64,000 nt of DNA, from assembly GCA_001632435.1 (NCBI GenBank), contig KV424068.1, positions 1 through 64,000 on the forward strand, read 5' to 3'. Below are positions 1 through 9,402 of this stretch, piece by piece. Under the pieces are notes generated by a model. That model was not told where the DNA came from, made no database searches, and saw only the letters and a program-made list of their open reading frames with translations. Every line of letters starts with the position of its first letter. The stretch's first letter is position 1. This DNA is from Calocera cornea HHB12733 (lineage: Eukaryota; Basidiomycota; Dacrymycetes; Dacrymycetales; Dacrymycetaceae). Both the position numbers and the translations under genes were made by a program.

Positions 1-2
1 GG

Positions 3-260
3 GTGGTCTTGGACACTTCTCGATCCGCGTGTCGACCACTTGCAGTGCAAGTGGTCCGCGTCACGTGCTTCGCCCGTACTGAACTGGAATCATTGCGAGT
101 GGTCTCGAACACTTCTCCACCCACACAGACCACTTTCACTGCAAGTGGTTTGTGTCACGTGAACCGCCACTCGTGTACCACGCCGATTGCCAGTGGTCTT
201 GAACACTTCTCGACCCTCCACAAGAACACTTTCGTTCCAAGTGGTCCAGTGAATACTGGA
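3..260. repeat. ~95-bp tandem repeat, three units
   Basis: Three head-to-tail units start at 3, 99 and 193, each opening with GTGGTCT(T/C)G(G/A)ACACTTCT. The third is incomplete. Inside unit 1, positions 34-56 form a palindrome with perfect 11-bp arms around one central base; the same place in units 2 and 3 is a decayed version. AGTGGTC or its reverse complement recurs about eight times here. The layout resembles the subterminal repeat block of a DNA transposon, with the minus-strand gene at 301-1194 as its possible cargo; that link is inference. The window edge may cut further units. Confidence 0.8.
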
Positions 261-300
261 AATATCCTTTGCATTACTACAGGTGTGAACTGTGTTATTT

Positions 301-1194
301 TCAGGATGTATCTTCAGAGTCATCGTCACTACTGTCTTCTGCTGGATCATCCTCTGCTTCGTCCTTCACAAAAGGGTAACGCCATGCTTGCACCTCCTCC
401 TCGGTCATCACCACCACGTTGTCGTCCTCCTCTTCCTCTTCCTCCTCTTCCTCTTCCTCCTCGTCGTCTTCGTCGTGACCTTCTCGGCTTCCCTTGAGTC
501 TCATCAGATACGGGACTTCGAGAACTTCGGTCAGGTGCAATCCTCCCCAAGTTCTAAACGCCTTCGAGGATCCCCAGATCCAATCGCGCGAATCCAAAGC
601 AGCTCGGGTAGCAAGCAGATACAAATGGCTGTAGCCTCGTGCATGTTGTTCGTCCCGCCGAGCCTGCCTATCGTCCTTGGATTCAGGGCCGTACCAGAGA
701 GCGTTATGGTGCAAAATCATGAAGATTAGAGACCAATAATTTTCAAGCGATGCCCATACAGCTGCCACTGAGGCGATTTAGCAACGGACGTGTCACAGGA
801 AGAGGATGTGCTTACATGGGCCGTCCATGAATTCCGCCGGCCGTTCTTCCCATCCCTTCCATTTGAGGTTATGCATCTCAGGTCTAGATTGAAGAACACG
901 CGCCGCCCGAATCATGAGTGCGAACAGCTTCAGCAGTGCCCTCGGCTGATTGACATTGGTGATCTTCGGCCCGATATGGTGCTGAATAATACGGGCCCTC
1001 AGAGTCTCCCGCATCTGAACCATAGAGTAGAAGTTGGAGCCCTTGACGATGCAGTCTTTCTCTGGGTAGGATGCGCATCCTCGAGATGGCTCATCCTGTG
1101 ACAGTTTGAGCAGTACAACCTCGCGAGATGGGCCATTGACGCCGTGCAGACCAAAACGTGGGTGATGAGCGTGGAAGCCCGCACTGAGCAGCAC
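301..1194 (-). CDS. Unknown element-associated protein, 5' end unresolved
   Basis: Two coding blocks join across a phase-consistent 48-nt intron: 1194-816 and 767-301, with intron 768-815. The protein has a basic, helical N-terminal part (M-R-E-T-L-R-A-R-I-I region), a Trp/Leu-rich middle that includes the motif WASLENYW, and a C-terminal tail with a run of about 14 Glu followed by Asp/Ser. The open frame begins without an ATG at 1194, so an upstream exon is likely, or the gene is 5'-truncated. I do not recognise a family. It lies between the left-edge tandem repeat and the Harbinger transposase, and looks like a transposon-borne protein; a role cannot be assigned from sequence alone. Confidence 0.5.
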
Positions 1195-1422
1195 GGGCCG
1201 GTGAGTGATTTCTCAGGATGCGCACGCCCTGCATCAGCTCATTCCTTAAACAGTTCAAAGGGAAGAGTCAATGGATTGTGACTGACTTCGAGGAGAAGCA
1301 AGCTTAGTGTAGACTATTCAGCCCGGCATGTACCCTGATTCGGATCCGACGCGTCCCGGACGCGTCGCAAATTGAAATGACATTTGTTTGTTGTACCCTA
1401 ACCGTGTTATTAATCTGGAACG

Positions 1423-1440
1423 CCAGGATGCGCATCCTGG
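1423..1440. repeat. Perfect 18-bp palindrome just upstream of the transposase
   Basis: CCAGGATGCGCATCCTGG reads the same on both strands. A perfect 14-bp version lies at 1068-1081 and an 18-bp version with an extra CG in the centre at 1518-1535, overlapping the start of the transposase frame. Placement before the coding region suggests a binding site for the element's Myb-like protein or transposase; this is inference by analogy with Harbinger elements, where both proteins bind near the ends. Confidence 0.75.
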
Positions 1441-1497
1441 GATCCCCCACCCGGCCGACCTCTGCGCAATTGGGTCGCCCTTGCCTCTTCCTGGCTC

Positions 1498-2855
1498 ATG
1501 GATCCCTGGCTACAAGACAGGATGCGCGCATCCTGCCCTGCAGGACAAGATCTGGAGTCTGACGAAGACTCAGAAGAGGACGACTACCAGCTAGAGGTTG
1601 GCGCAGCCTTCCTCCTGGTAGTGGAAGACCAGGCTGCGCACTATGCAGCCCGTGACCGCCGGCCACACCGAGCATACCTCACACGTGGAGACTTGCTGAG
1701 GAACCCCAGGGTGCACACACCCTTCCAGAAGGTCCTGCTGGGAGAAGTGGATCGAGCATACATTGCAACCATGGGTCTGGATGTGAGCACGTTCAGGCGC
1801 ATCCTGGCGGGCGGTTTTGAAGACTTCTGGAACACCGAACCAATTCCCCGCACGGATACGTCAGCATGGGGTGAACCAAGGCCACAGAAGCGCTCCCTGG
1901 ATGCGGCAGGCGGTCTGGGTCTGGTACTCTACTGGCTGAACTCCACTATGCTCGACAAATCACTATCCCAAATATTTGCACTGGTCCCGTCGACCATCAC
2001 AAGATACCGCGACTTTGCCCTGCAAATCCTCTTGCGCACCCTGCGAAGCATTCCAGAAGGACTCATTGCATGGCCTGAAGAAGATGATTTCGAAGCGCTC
2101 TCCGATCTGGTCGTAGCCCGACATCCCTTGCTCCAGGGTGCCTTTGGGTCAGTCGATGGGCTCAACCTGCCCACGGCGACCTCAAGTGACGAGCGCTGGC
2201 AGAATGCGCAGTACAACGGATGGTTGCATGGCCATTACACAAGCAATGTGCTTGTGTTCTCCAGTCGTGGTAAGCTCCAGGTTGCGCATCCTGAGGATGC
2301 ACTATGGCTGACAACTGGCCAGGTGAGCTGATCCATGCTGCCATCAATGCGCCAGGGAGCTGGCATGATTCCCGTGTCTCCAGCGCAATCTATGCCCAGC
2401 TGGAAGACAAGACACCGGAAGACTTCTATCTCTGTGCAGACACTGCTTTCCCGCACAACCGAAATTCAGTCAAGACCAAGATCAAAACACCCGTCAAGAG
2501 TGGAGCTCGAACAACGAGGGAACACTTGCAGTTCCTTGACCAGTTGGTTTCCTTTCGGCAATCTGCCGAGTGGGGTATGCGAGCGATTCAAGGCTCATTT
2601 GGCAGGCTGCGCCTCCCGCTGGATGCCAATGATGCAAGAGCACGGCGCAACCTGCTCGAAACTGTTTTCCGGCTGCACCAAATCAGGGTGCGCCTGGTTG
2701 GCATCAACCAGCTCCGAAGTGTGTATGAACCTATCTGGACCGAGACGAAAGAGCAGAAGCAGGCATGGGGGTCACTCAAGGAAATGTTTTTCCCTGACAT
2801 ACGAAAGGCTGACCGGGTTGCGAAATTCCATTACATAGTTGTAGAAGAAGAGTGA
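1498..2855 (+). CDS. Harbinger-family DDE transposase/nuclease (HARBI1-like)
   Basis: The exons are 1498-2269 and 2323-2855, with a 53-nt intron in phase 1, giving 434 aa without internal stops. The fold is that of DDE_Tnp_4 nucleases that cut and paste Harbinger DNA. The acidic residues expected for catalysis are visible: Asp in FGSVDGLNLP (about residue 220), Asp in LCADTAFP (about 294) preceded by the conserved NAPGSWHDSR, and Glu in SAEWGMRAIQGSFGRL (about 339). The intron itself carries two copies of the element's GGATGC/GCATCC motif. The start is uncertain: the first ~15 codons overlap an 18-bp palindrome that could instead be intronic. The 3' end overlaps the convergent Myb-like gene by 25 bp. 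The intact frame suggests recent activity. Confidence 0.92.
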
Positions 2856-4157
2856 GCATCCTCGGAAGGAGTAAGGCTCATCGATTTAGCAATAAATTGT
2901 CCCATTTCACCCATACCCATCATCATCGTGCGCATCCTCTCTTGCATCTCCAGCTTTGCCTTTGCCACATCGAGCTCACCCTGCACAGCCAAATGGGCCC
3001 GCGCATCCTGGAGTAACTGTGTCCGAAGGGACTCAATGAGCTTGTCCTTCTCCATGCTCACGGTGACCAGCTCATACTGCTTATCTCGCAGCTGGGCCTG
3101 AAGGGAAGTGATCTCGCTCTGAAACAGGCTGCGCTCTGCTCGGATGGCATCCCGCTGTCGCATTCGCTCTGCCTGGGAGTCTGGGTCGAAAGCGCGGCTG
3201 ACATTGGCAAGCAAGGTGGAGGTCTTTGACTGTCGACTGCTTGTGTTGGGACCATCGGTCACATGGCGGCGCTGCTTGACAAGCACCTCGTCGGTTGCAG
3301 AAGTGCTGGGCGTGCGGGATGCATGCCCAGGATGCGCTGGACGCGCTGGACGCAGAGGCGGAGGCGCATCCTCAGGATCGGTCGGAGGCCATGGTATGTT
3401 GTCTTCGTCAGGTTCAGTGGGTACAGACTCGTCTTGGAGGTTGCCCATCTCGACGTCTTCTTGGATGGCCTTGTTGATGTCCTTGGCACGCCGAATGAAA
3501 TCGGGCATCTCACCCTCCCCAGTGGGCTTGGGTTTGCGGGCCATCTGCGCAAGTAGCGTGTCAGTTTTGGAGAGCGGTGCGCAACCTGTTCAGGATGCGC
3601 ACCTCTGAGAATTTCCGCCTGAGACTCTCTGCGGTGCGGGGCTCAATGCCTTGCAAAACCCAAAAACTCCCCATGCAGTCCGTCACCTTGTCCCAGCCAC
3701 CAGGGCCAATTGGGTGGATGGCTTCAATCCAGTCCAACATCTCCTTGAGCTCGGGGTCGCCAAAATTCCGCACACCGCTGCTTCTTCCCTTGCTCACCCT
3801 TTTCTGCACGGGGGCACCCTCGGGGGCCTGGCCCTTTGCCTTGCGTTTGTTCACGCGAGCAGCAGGCTGCGCATCCTCAACCGGAGTGACAATGCTGGGT
3901 TCTGGAGCCAGAGCAAAGTGGAGGACATCCTCCTGCGTGCGTGGGAAGCCGTCCAGGTCAAATTGAGGCGAGTGGGCAAGAGTCCTTGGGCTGCCACTAT
4001 ATGGACTGCCTGAGCCCCATGCTGAGCCGGAAACATGGCTTGCAGTGGGGAATGGCAGGGCCGAGGCAACATATGTTGGCGATGGCTGGGGGAAGGTTGA
4101 CGGGATATAAGATGGAGTGGGAGCTGGCGAGGGTGCGCGGTAGGATGAGCCGGACAT
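2831..4157 (-). CDS. Myb/SANT-like DUF6818 protein of the Harbinger element
   Basis: The exons are 4157-3603 and 3544-2831, with a 58-nt phase-0 intron, giving 422 aa. The first ~110 residues are Pro/Ser-rich. A DUF6818 Myb-like domain then spans about residues 125-200, with the signatures ELKEMLDWIEAIHPIGPGGW and RTAESLRRKF, followed by KPTGEGEMP and IRRAKDINKAI, which are also typical of the family. A coiled coil follows near residues 320-400. In PIF/Harbinger elements the Myb-like partner brings the transposase to the element ends and into the nucleus; that role is inferred from the family. The start ATG at 4157 (MSGSSYR) was chosen because upstream in-frame sequence is not conserved-looking. 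The intron contains two GGATGCGC-type half sites. Confidence 0.88.
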
Positions 4158-4341
4158 GGTGGTTGCGGGTTGCTCTGGTAGCCAGGATGCGCAATCTGGC
4201 TCAAGGGCAGACGAGGAAGGTACGCCGTGAAATGCAATGTACAATGGGCTCTCCTGATTGGCGCACCCTGAGAGCGGCAACAGGCAGCATGAAACATCCG
4301 CTAGATGTTGTGTTTCCGTGAAGGTCTGCGACGGCTTCAAG

Positions 4342-4490
4342 ATCTGCGTGAGGGGGGCCGACCCCTCACGCAGACCAGAAATCTGCGTGCTGCAAAGAGC
4401 AATCTGCGAGAGCTTCGGAGTTCCAACTTTTAGAGCGGGACGTTTTCAGACCCTGTGTGGCGCATCTGCGTGCCCGAAATCTGTGTATCT
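4342..4490. repeat. Hairpin and ATCTGCG repeats at the probable left end of the integrase element
   Basis: A perfect 13-bp inverted repeat (4343-4355 against 4362-4374) makes a hairpin with a 6-nt loop. The stem begins TCTGCGTGAGGGG. ATCTGCG recurs at 4342, 4381, 4402 and 4464. A second hairpin containing ATCTGC lies at 8780-8827, beyond the accessory gene. The pair plausibly marks the two ends of the integrase element, but a target duplication was not found. Confidence 0.6.
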
Positions 4491-4589
4491 GGGTCTACGG
4501 AAAGTCATCCAATTGGTGGTCTGCCGCAACCCTGAAGTCCGAGGTTGTCCCTCTTTCTCCTTGTTGACCACTGGTACGGCACATGGAAC

Positions 4590-6463
4590 ATGGACAGTGC
4601 TTCAGAGGACCCAGCAAAGCGACACCACAACCAGTATCGACAGGCTGGTAAGCTTGCCCCCAAGTCTACAGCCGTTGACACCCCTATCTGACTGACTGGG
4701 GGTTTTCAGTCCCTGATCATGTACTTCGCCCCCTGGTCGAGAAGTACTACAAGTACGGATATGGGGACAAGAACATGCTGGCTGCGATCAAGAAAGATAT
4801 TGACCTCCAGTCGCATCACTGGACTCTTTCGTAAGTACTGCATGACCAGGAAATCCTGGACAGCTAACCCAATGGAGGGACCAGGACGAAGACACTGCAG
4901 CGCCGCCGCAAACAGTGGGGTTTCCTTTCTGCACGGCAGCAAGGCCACAACCTGGAGACTGTCGCTCCCTTCATTGAGATGCTGCGTCTTCACTCGGCTA
5001 ATCAACTGGGTGCCAAGTCGATGCGAGATCATCTCAGGGATTCCAGTATCATGGTATCGCGGTGCGTCTCATCCTAGCAGCAATCGAGAAGCCAGGAACT
5101 AATGACCATGGATAGGCACCTGGTTCTGGCCTATCAACAACAGACCGACCCAGTGGGCAACAAACAGCGACTAGCTCGACGACTGAAAAAGGCTGTCCAT
5201 TGGAGTGCTGGTGCCCATGAGCGGTGGTCAATGGACCAGCATGACAAGTGGCGCCGCTTTGGTCTGTTTTTGCATGTCGGCATTGAGAATTTTTCAAACG
5301 CAGTCCTGTGGCTCAAGGTGTGGTGGACCAACTCCAACCCACGATTGATCACGAGATATTACCTGGAGGCAGCGACGAATTTGGGAGGTGTGCATGCCAA
5401 GATTCCTGGTTGGCCCGTAACTCATTCTTGATAAGGGATTCCAATGTTGACCCAGAGTGACCCTGGCACGGAAAACCACGGGGTAGCCAATGCGCAGACA
5501 ACCCTCCGTCGGCAGCTGGACCCCACCCTGGTTGGAACTCTTCAGCACCAGTGGATGCGAGGGCACACAAATATCAAGCCCGAAATTTTCTGGTCCAAAC
5601 TGCGACACCAGTGGTCTGAAGGATGGGAGAGGATGTTTGAGGACGGGCTCCAGGAAGGGTGGTACGACCCGTTTGAGCTTGTGGAGTCGTGCGCATCTTT
5701 ACATCCTGGTATCAGTGCCTCACTAATATGGATACACCAGGATGCTGTTTCGCTGGCTGGCCGTGCCAATGATTCAAGTGGATCTGGATCGTTTTGCGCG
5801 AATTCACAACAGCAGCCGACCCCGACAAGATCGGCATAAGGCCATGCCAGCAGAGCTACCGTTGGAGCTCCTGGATCGGCCTGAGGAATATGGGCCCTAT
5901 CGGAATTACAAGGTCAGTGAACCTTTCCTGGTCGATGAAGAGTATCTGAACTTGGAGACCAGATCACAGTCTCCAAGGAGCTGTTGAAGGCCGCCGAAGA
6001 GGTCTATGCTCCTGCTGACCATGAAGTATTTCAATTGGTCCCCGAACTTTTCGATCGGCATGCAGCCGAGCTGTACCTTCGTGCGTTTCCTGGTCATTGA
6101 CTGCTTGACCAGGAGCTGATGATATGATTAGTACTTGGGAAGCCCCAGGTGAACCGATTCTCATTCTGGGGTGTGTACCTGGCCATGTTGGAAGGCCTGC
6201 AGACGATTTCGGGTGCTGAACTGAGCCAAATATTTGATGTTGCCCAGGAACGGGCGCTGCGGGAAGCGATTGTCAAGCATGAGTTTCTGGAAGTGATCCC
6301 TGGTCAAGCTCATCGCGGACCGGCAATGGTAGGTCCTGGTCTAGAAGAAAGCGTAGACCAGGAAGAGCATCTATCGCAGGAAGTTGATGGTGATGGGGGG
6401 GACTTCTCAGAAGAAGGCTGCGAAGACGATCTGCCGGTCGTGGAGTTGACCGAGTATGTATAG
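4590..6463 (+). CDS. Fungal integrase-core (DDE) transposase
   Basis: Eight exons join in phase: 4590-4647, 4710-4830, 4885-5061, 5116-5387, 5436-5688, 5741-5912, 5963-6080 and 6132-6463, giving 500 aa. The N-terminus (about 20-80) has a helix-turn-helix-like block (VEKYYKYGYGDKNMLAAI) and the basic RRRKQW segment. The rve-like catalytic core carries Asp159 (MDQHDKW), Asp218 (QSDPGTEN) and Glu259 (NIKPEIFW), a D-D-41-E arrangement as in the basidiomycete integrase-core family (PF24764-like). The C-terminus is acidic. All seven introns are about 48-62 nt. The protein should cut and join element DNA in the nucleus. It has a full-length paralogue at 48360-50228 with the same exon plan. Confidence 0.9.
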
Positions 6464-6617
6464 ATAGCAATTCCTGGTTTGGTATGATTAGTAGGTTAAT
6501 ATGATCTACCTGATGCACAATGTAACAATGCAAGGACAACACCTCCTGGTCGCACATGCTCTGCATCCTTGAGAGGACGAGCACCCCAACCAGGTGAACC
6601 ATATCGGGAAACACACT

Positions 6618-6635
6618 GACCAGGGATCCCTGGTC
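6618..6635. repeat. 18-bp palindrome between the two convergent genes
   Basis: GACCAGGGATCCCTGGTC is a perfect palindrome built from two inverted copies of the element's heptamer. It lies in the 250-bp space between the 3' ends of the integrase (6463) and the accessory gene (6711). A looser inverted pair, CCTGGTCTA and TAGACCAGG, lies at about 6334-6362. Confidence 0.8.
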
Positions 6636-6710
6636 CGGCCACGCAAACAGGGAACTGGTGGAAACAACACAACATGCATTCTGAAGCTGAGATCCGAATA
6701 GCTAACTAGG

Positions 6711-8680
6711 CTAGTCACTATTATTGGGCATGGTGAAACCCCCGTAAGATCCTGGTCCACCCCCAATCCAGGCTTGCGTTCGCGTGCGTGAATTGTGAGG
6801 CGCAATCTCGTCCAGGAGGGCGAGGCCCTTCGCCATTGTTTCTTCCGAGAGGCGATCCGCGCGGAAGTCCTGGGCATCCATCACGTTGGCGATGAACTCA
6901 ATCGCCTCGTCCGCTGCGTCGATCATCTTCCTCCAGGGAATCTTGAGTTCGGCATACGATTCGTGGAGCGGCTTGAGTCGTAAGAGATCACGAAGGAAGG
7001 TGGCCTTGGCCACGGTTTGGGCGCGCTCGATGAAGGGCTGGTAGTCTGAAGACACAAGGTAGTCGTACATGTCGTCCATCCGACGCTTCTTCCCTTCGTC
7101 GTCCGGACGGGATGGCTCTGCCTGGTCGGGGATCTGGCCCTAAATCCTGGTTAGCTGATGCTGCAACTAGACTCAACGGCATGGGCGCACCAGGGGACCA
7201 AGCAAGCGTAAGCACTCTTCGTGGATCGTCTCGCCCAGGAGTTTGGTCTCCAGCAGGAGTTCGTAAAGGAAGGGCAGGGCGAACGGGAGTCCCTCGCCCC
7301 GAAAATACGCCAGGAGGTTGTTCATACGGCGGGACATCGGCTCGGAATCGTACGCGTCTTCGTTGATCGTGGTCTGCAATGAGTGTCAGTACCAGTAGCT
7401 CCTGGTCGTGAGAGAGACATACCGCGTGTGCTGCAGCCCAGGCCTCAGCTACACCAGGAATCGGGTCTATCAGATTCCTACGCCCCCGCAGGATCTCGTC
7501 CACCTGGCCAACAGTCAATTCCTGGGGGTTGTCGGAGTTCACGGCAATGTTGTGGATGTCGATCGCCTTGAGCTTCAGCATGTTCTGGCGCATCTTGTCT
7601 TCGTCGTTGAAGCGCTGTGCGTTCCAGTACTCTCGGGTGATGGCCTTCATGCGCTCCCACGCTTCCATATGGGTCATCGGGCGAGCAATTGGGAATTCGG
7701 ACTCGGCGTCCGACTCGGGCGAAACCACCAGGTCGCCAGGCTGCATCTGATCCTGGTCGGTGTCCGCCTGGCGGGGGAAGACCAGGTCGCCGGGGTCAAG
7801 CTGCTCCCGGTGGGCCTGCAGCACGGGGGGGACAACCAGGGAACGATGCTGAAGCTCCTCCTGGTCGGCGTGATCCTCGTGAACATCTGGCAGCTCTTCC
7901 CTCATCTCCTGGTCAGACTCGGCCTCCTGGTCGGACTCCTGGTCGCTTGGCATATCCTCATCCTCGGGGTCGCTCTCCATCTGCTCGTCCGAGATCTCAT
8001 CCGACTCGACCAGGCTTTCTTCGGCATTCGACAACACATCGGACAGTTCCTGGTCGGATGGCTCTTCGGGCTCGGGCTCGCGCCAGACGCGCGTCAAGCA
8101 ATGTGTCCTGGTCTTACGCCAGGGCAGCCAGCGTGCCGAGTGTCCAGGCGGGAAGTGAATGGGACCAGCCGGCGCGACCAGGGGCTGACGGGCTTGGATG
8201 CGACGCAGGGCATGGAACTCGAGCTCTGGTCAATGTCAGTAAATAGTGGTGACGACCAGGCAACAGTGCGCACCTCTGTACTGGCAGTCATACTGCGGAT
8301 GGGACTGATGGTAGCAACAGGCTAACAGTGGTTAGCTCCTGGTCAGAGGCTGAGAGGACAGGGAGCGGCTCACGTAGCAAATAACGACCAGGATAGTCAC
8401 AGTTTGGGGGCGGGAGGGTCTTGTCGTATGGGCGAAAGTGCCAACAGAGATGGTGATACTTGTCGTCCAGGAACGCCGCTCGTACAGTGTGGAAGTGGTG
8501 CCAGGCACGGCGGTCTGCAAGATCAAGCGGCCCACCAGGCACGTCTGGGAGCAAGTCCTGGTCAGGGTTGGGGCGGAGCGCAGAAGACAGGATGTATTCG
8601 TTCTTCGCGGCAGGCAGTTTGTCGAGGTAGGGAGGGGGGTCCGGGAGGGGCAGGATGACCGGGGGCAGGGCAGAAGGCAT
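6711..8680 (-). CDS. Acidic accessory protein of the integrase element
   Basis: Five exons join in phase: 8680-8374, 8321-8274, 8225-7423, 7373-7191 and 7139-6711, giving 589 aa with introns of 48-52 nt. I recognise no known domain. Residues ~1-100 are Pro-rich with a His/Trp patch (AWHHFHTVRAAFLDDKYHHL). Residues ~120-160 are basic. Residues ~165-260 are very acidic, with repeated DQE and SDQE. The last ~300 residues look globular and helical. The DQE repeats are encoded by GACCAGGAG, the element's own iterated motif, so motif and protein composition are linked. The ATG at 8680 (MPSALPP) was preferred; an in-frame ATG at 8827 lies inside the terminal hairpin region. The function is unknown; a DNA-binding partner of the integrase is one possibility. 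Confidence 0.75.
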
Positions 8681-8779
8681 GGAGACCAGGGGTAGACAGA
8701 GGTTGAGTATAACAGAGGCAGGCAGTAATGAGGAACGAGCAATGGAGGGCACGGCACGGTGAGCTGGACGTCGACCAGG

Positions 8780-8827
8780 ATGCGGATGAGATTTGCGGAG
8801 TTTAAACAGAACAATCTGCATCCGCAT
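8780..8827. repeat. Imperfect hairpin at the probable right end of the integrase element
   Basis: ATGCGGATGAGATT at 8780-8793 pairs with AATCTGCATCCGCAT at 8813-8827 with a single-base bulge. The arm shares ATCTGC with the left-end repeat block at 4342-4470. The last GACCAGG copy lies just inside it. Confidence 0.5.
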
Positions 8828-8830
8828 TTT

Positions 8831-9402
8831 CCCTAACGTGGAAAGAAATGCCTATCTTATCGCCGCGGGTAGGACCCCTGAGGAGCTGTCCAGTCAGGAC
8901 TTCGGTACAGGGGAGAAGGGCGCCGCGTCTGTGCCGATGACGTGTCCCGTCCGTGCTTCTTCACCTCCTGTCGCGCAATGATAGCAAGCTTAACGTTGCC
9001 CGTGTCTCGGTGCCATGCAGCCGCTCATCCTGCACATAGCACACGACGCAGACAGGGAAACACTGAGTCTAAGCTCAGAACAGCGGGCCAGCTGCTTATC
9101 TCGAGAAGAGGAGGAAAGGGAACGCTCGGGAAAGCAGCGCCACGTTGATGCTGTTCATCTCGGCGACAATCAGCGTGATTGGTCGGGGAATTGCCATTCT
9201 TGGCTGGGACACTGATGGCCCGCTGCATGGCGGCTGTAGCACCGAGCTACTGGCTAATCGAGGACGCTGCTCGCCTCCTGATTACCGACCATCTGTACTG
9301 TCGTTCGGAAGCTAGGGGAATAGCGATACCATTCCAATTCGGGTCCATGGATAAGACTATCGATACACGTCTCCAAACGGCCGCAAGCACTCGCTTTCGG
9401 AT
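8831..9402. other. Intergenic spacer without recognised gene
   Basis: The short open frames here are not phase-compatible with neighbouring exons and show no familiar motif. The iterated motif of the adjacent element stops before this stretch, so it is probably flanking host DNA at the 3' side of the mitochondrial-protein gene. Confidence 0.5.

Larger units (their letters stand above)
1068..4271. mobile_element. PIF/Harbinger DNA transposon (boundaries approximate)
   Basis: The element is defined by a DDE_Tnp_4-type transposase (plus strand) and a Myb-like DUF6818 protein (minus strand), the two-gene plan of PIF/Harbinger elements. The octamer GGATGCGC or its complement occurs near 1068, 1215, 1423, 1518, 2284, 3000, 3330, 3364, 3592, 3870 and 4186, several times as a near-perfect palindrome. 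This sets the extent given here. I could not identify terminal inverted repeats or the 3-bp target duplication with confidence, so the ends are only the outermost motif copies. Confidence 0.7.
4342..8830. mobile_element. Integrase-core DNA transposon with GACCAGG iterated motif
   Basis: The element carries an intact plus-strand integrase-core transposase and a convergent minus-strand acidic accessory protein. GACCAGG/CCTGGTC occurs more than 25 times between about 4731 and 8778 and essentially not in the flanking core genes, so its distribution outlines the element. Most introns of both genes contain a copy or near copy. Hairpins at 4343-4374 and 8780-8827 are candidate termini. Exact ends and target duplication need comparison with an empty site. 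Confidence 0.7.

Noticed and set aside
301..768. Plus-strand open frames opposite the Glu-rich gene
   Set aside because: They are antisense readings of a GAG/GAA-rich tract giving Leu/Phe/Pro-rich nonsense; the minus-strand frame has an intron that joins in phase.
7408..8325. 305-codon plus-strand open frame across the accessory gene
   Set aside because: It is the complement of the acidic, spliced minus-strand protein; its Leu/Val/Gly-rich composition follows from the GACCAGG-rich opposite strand.
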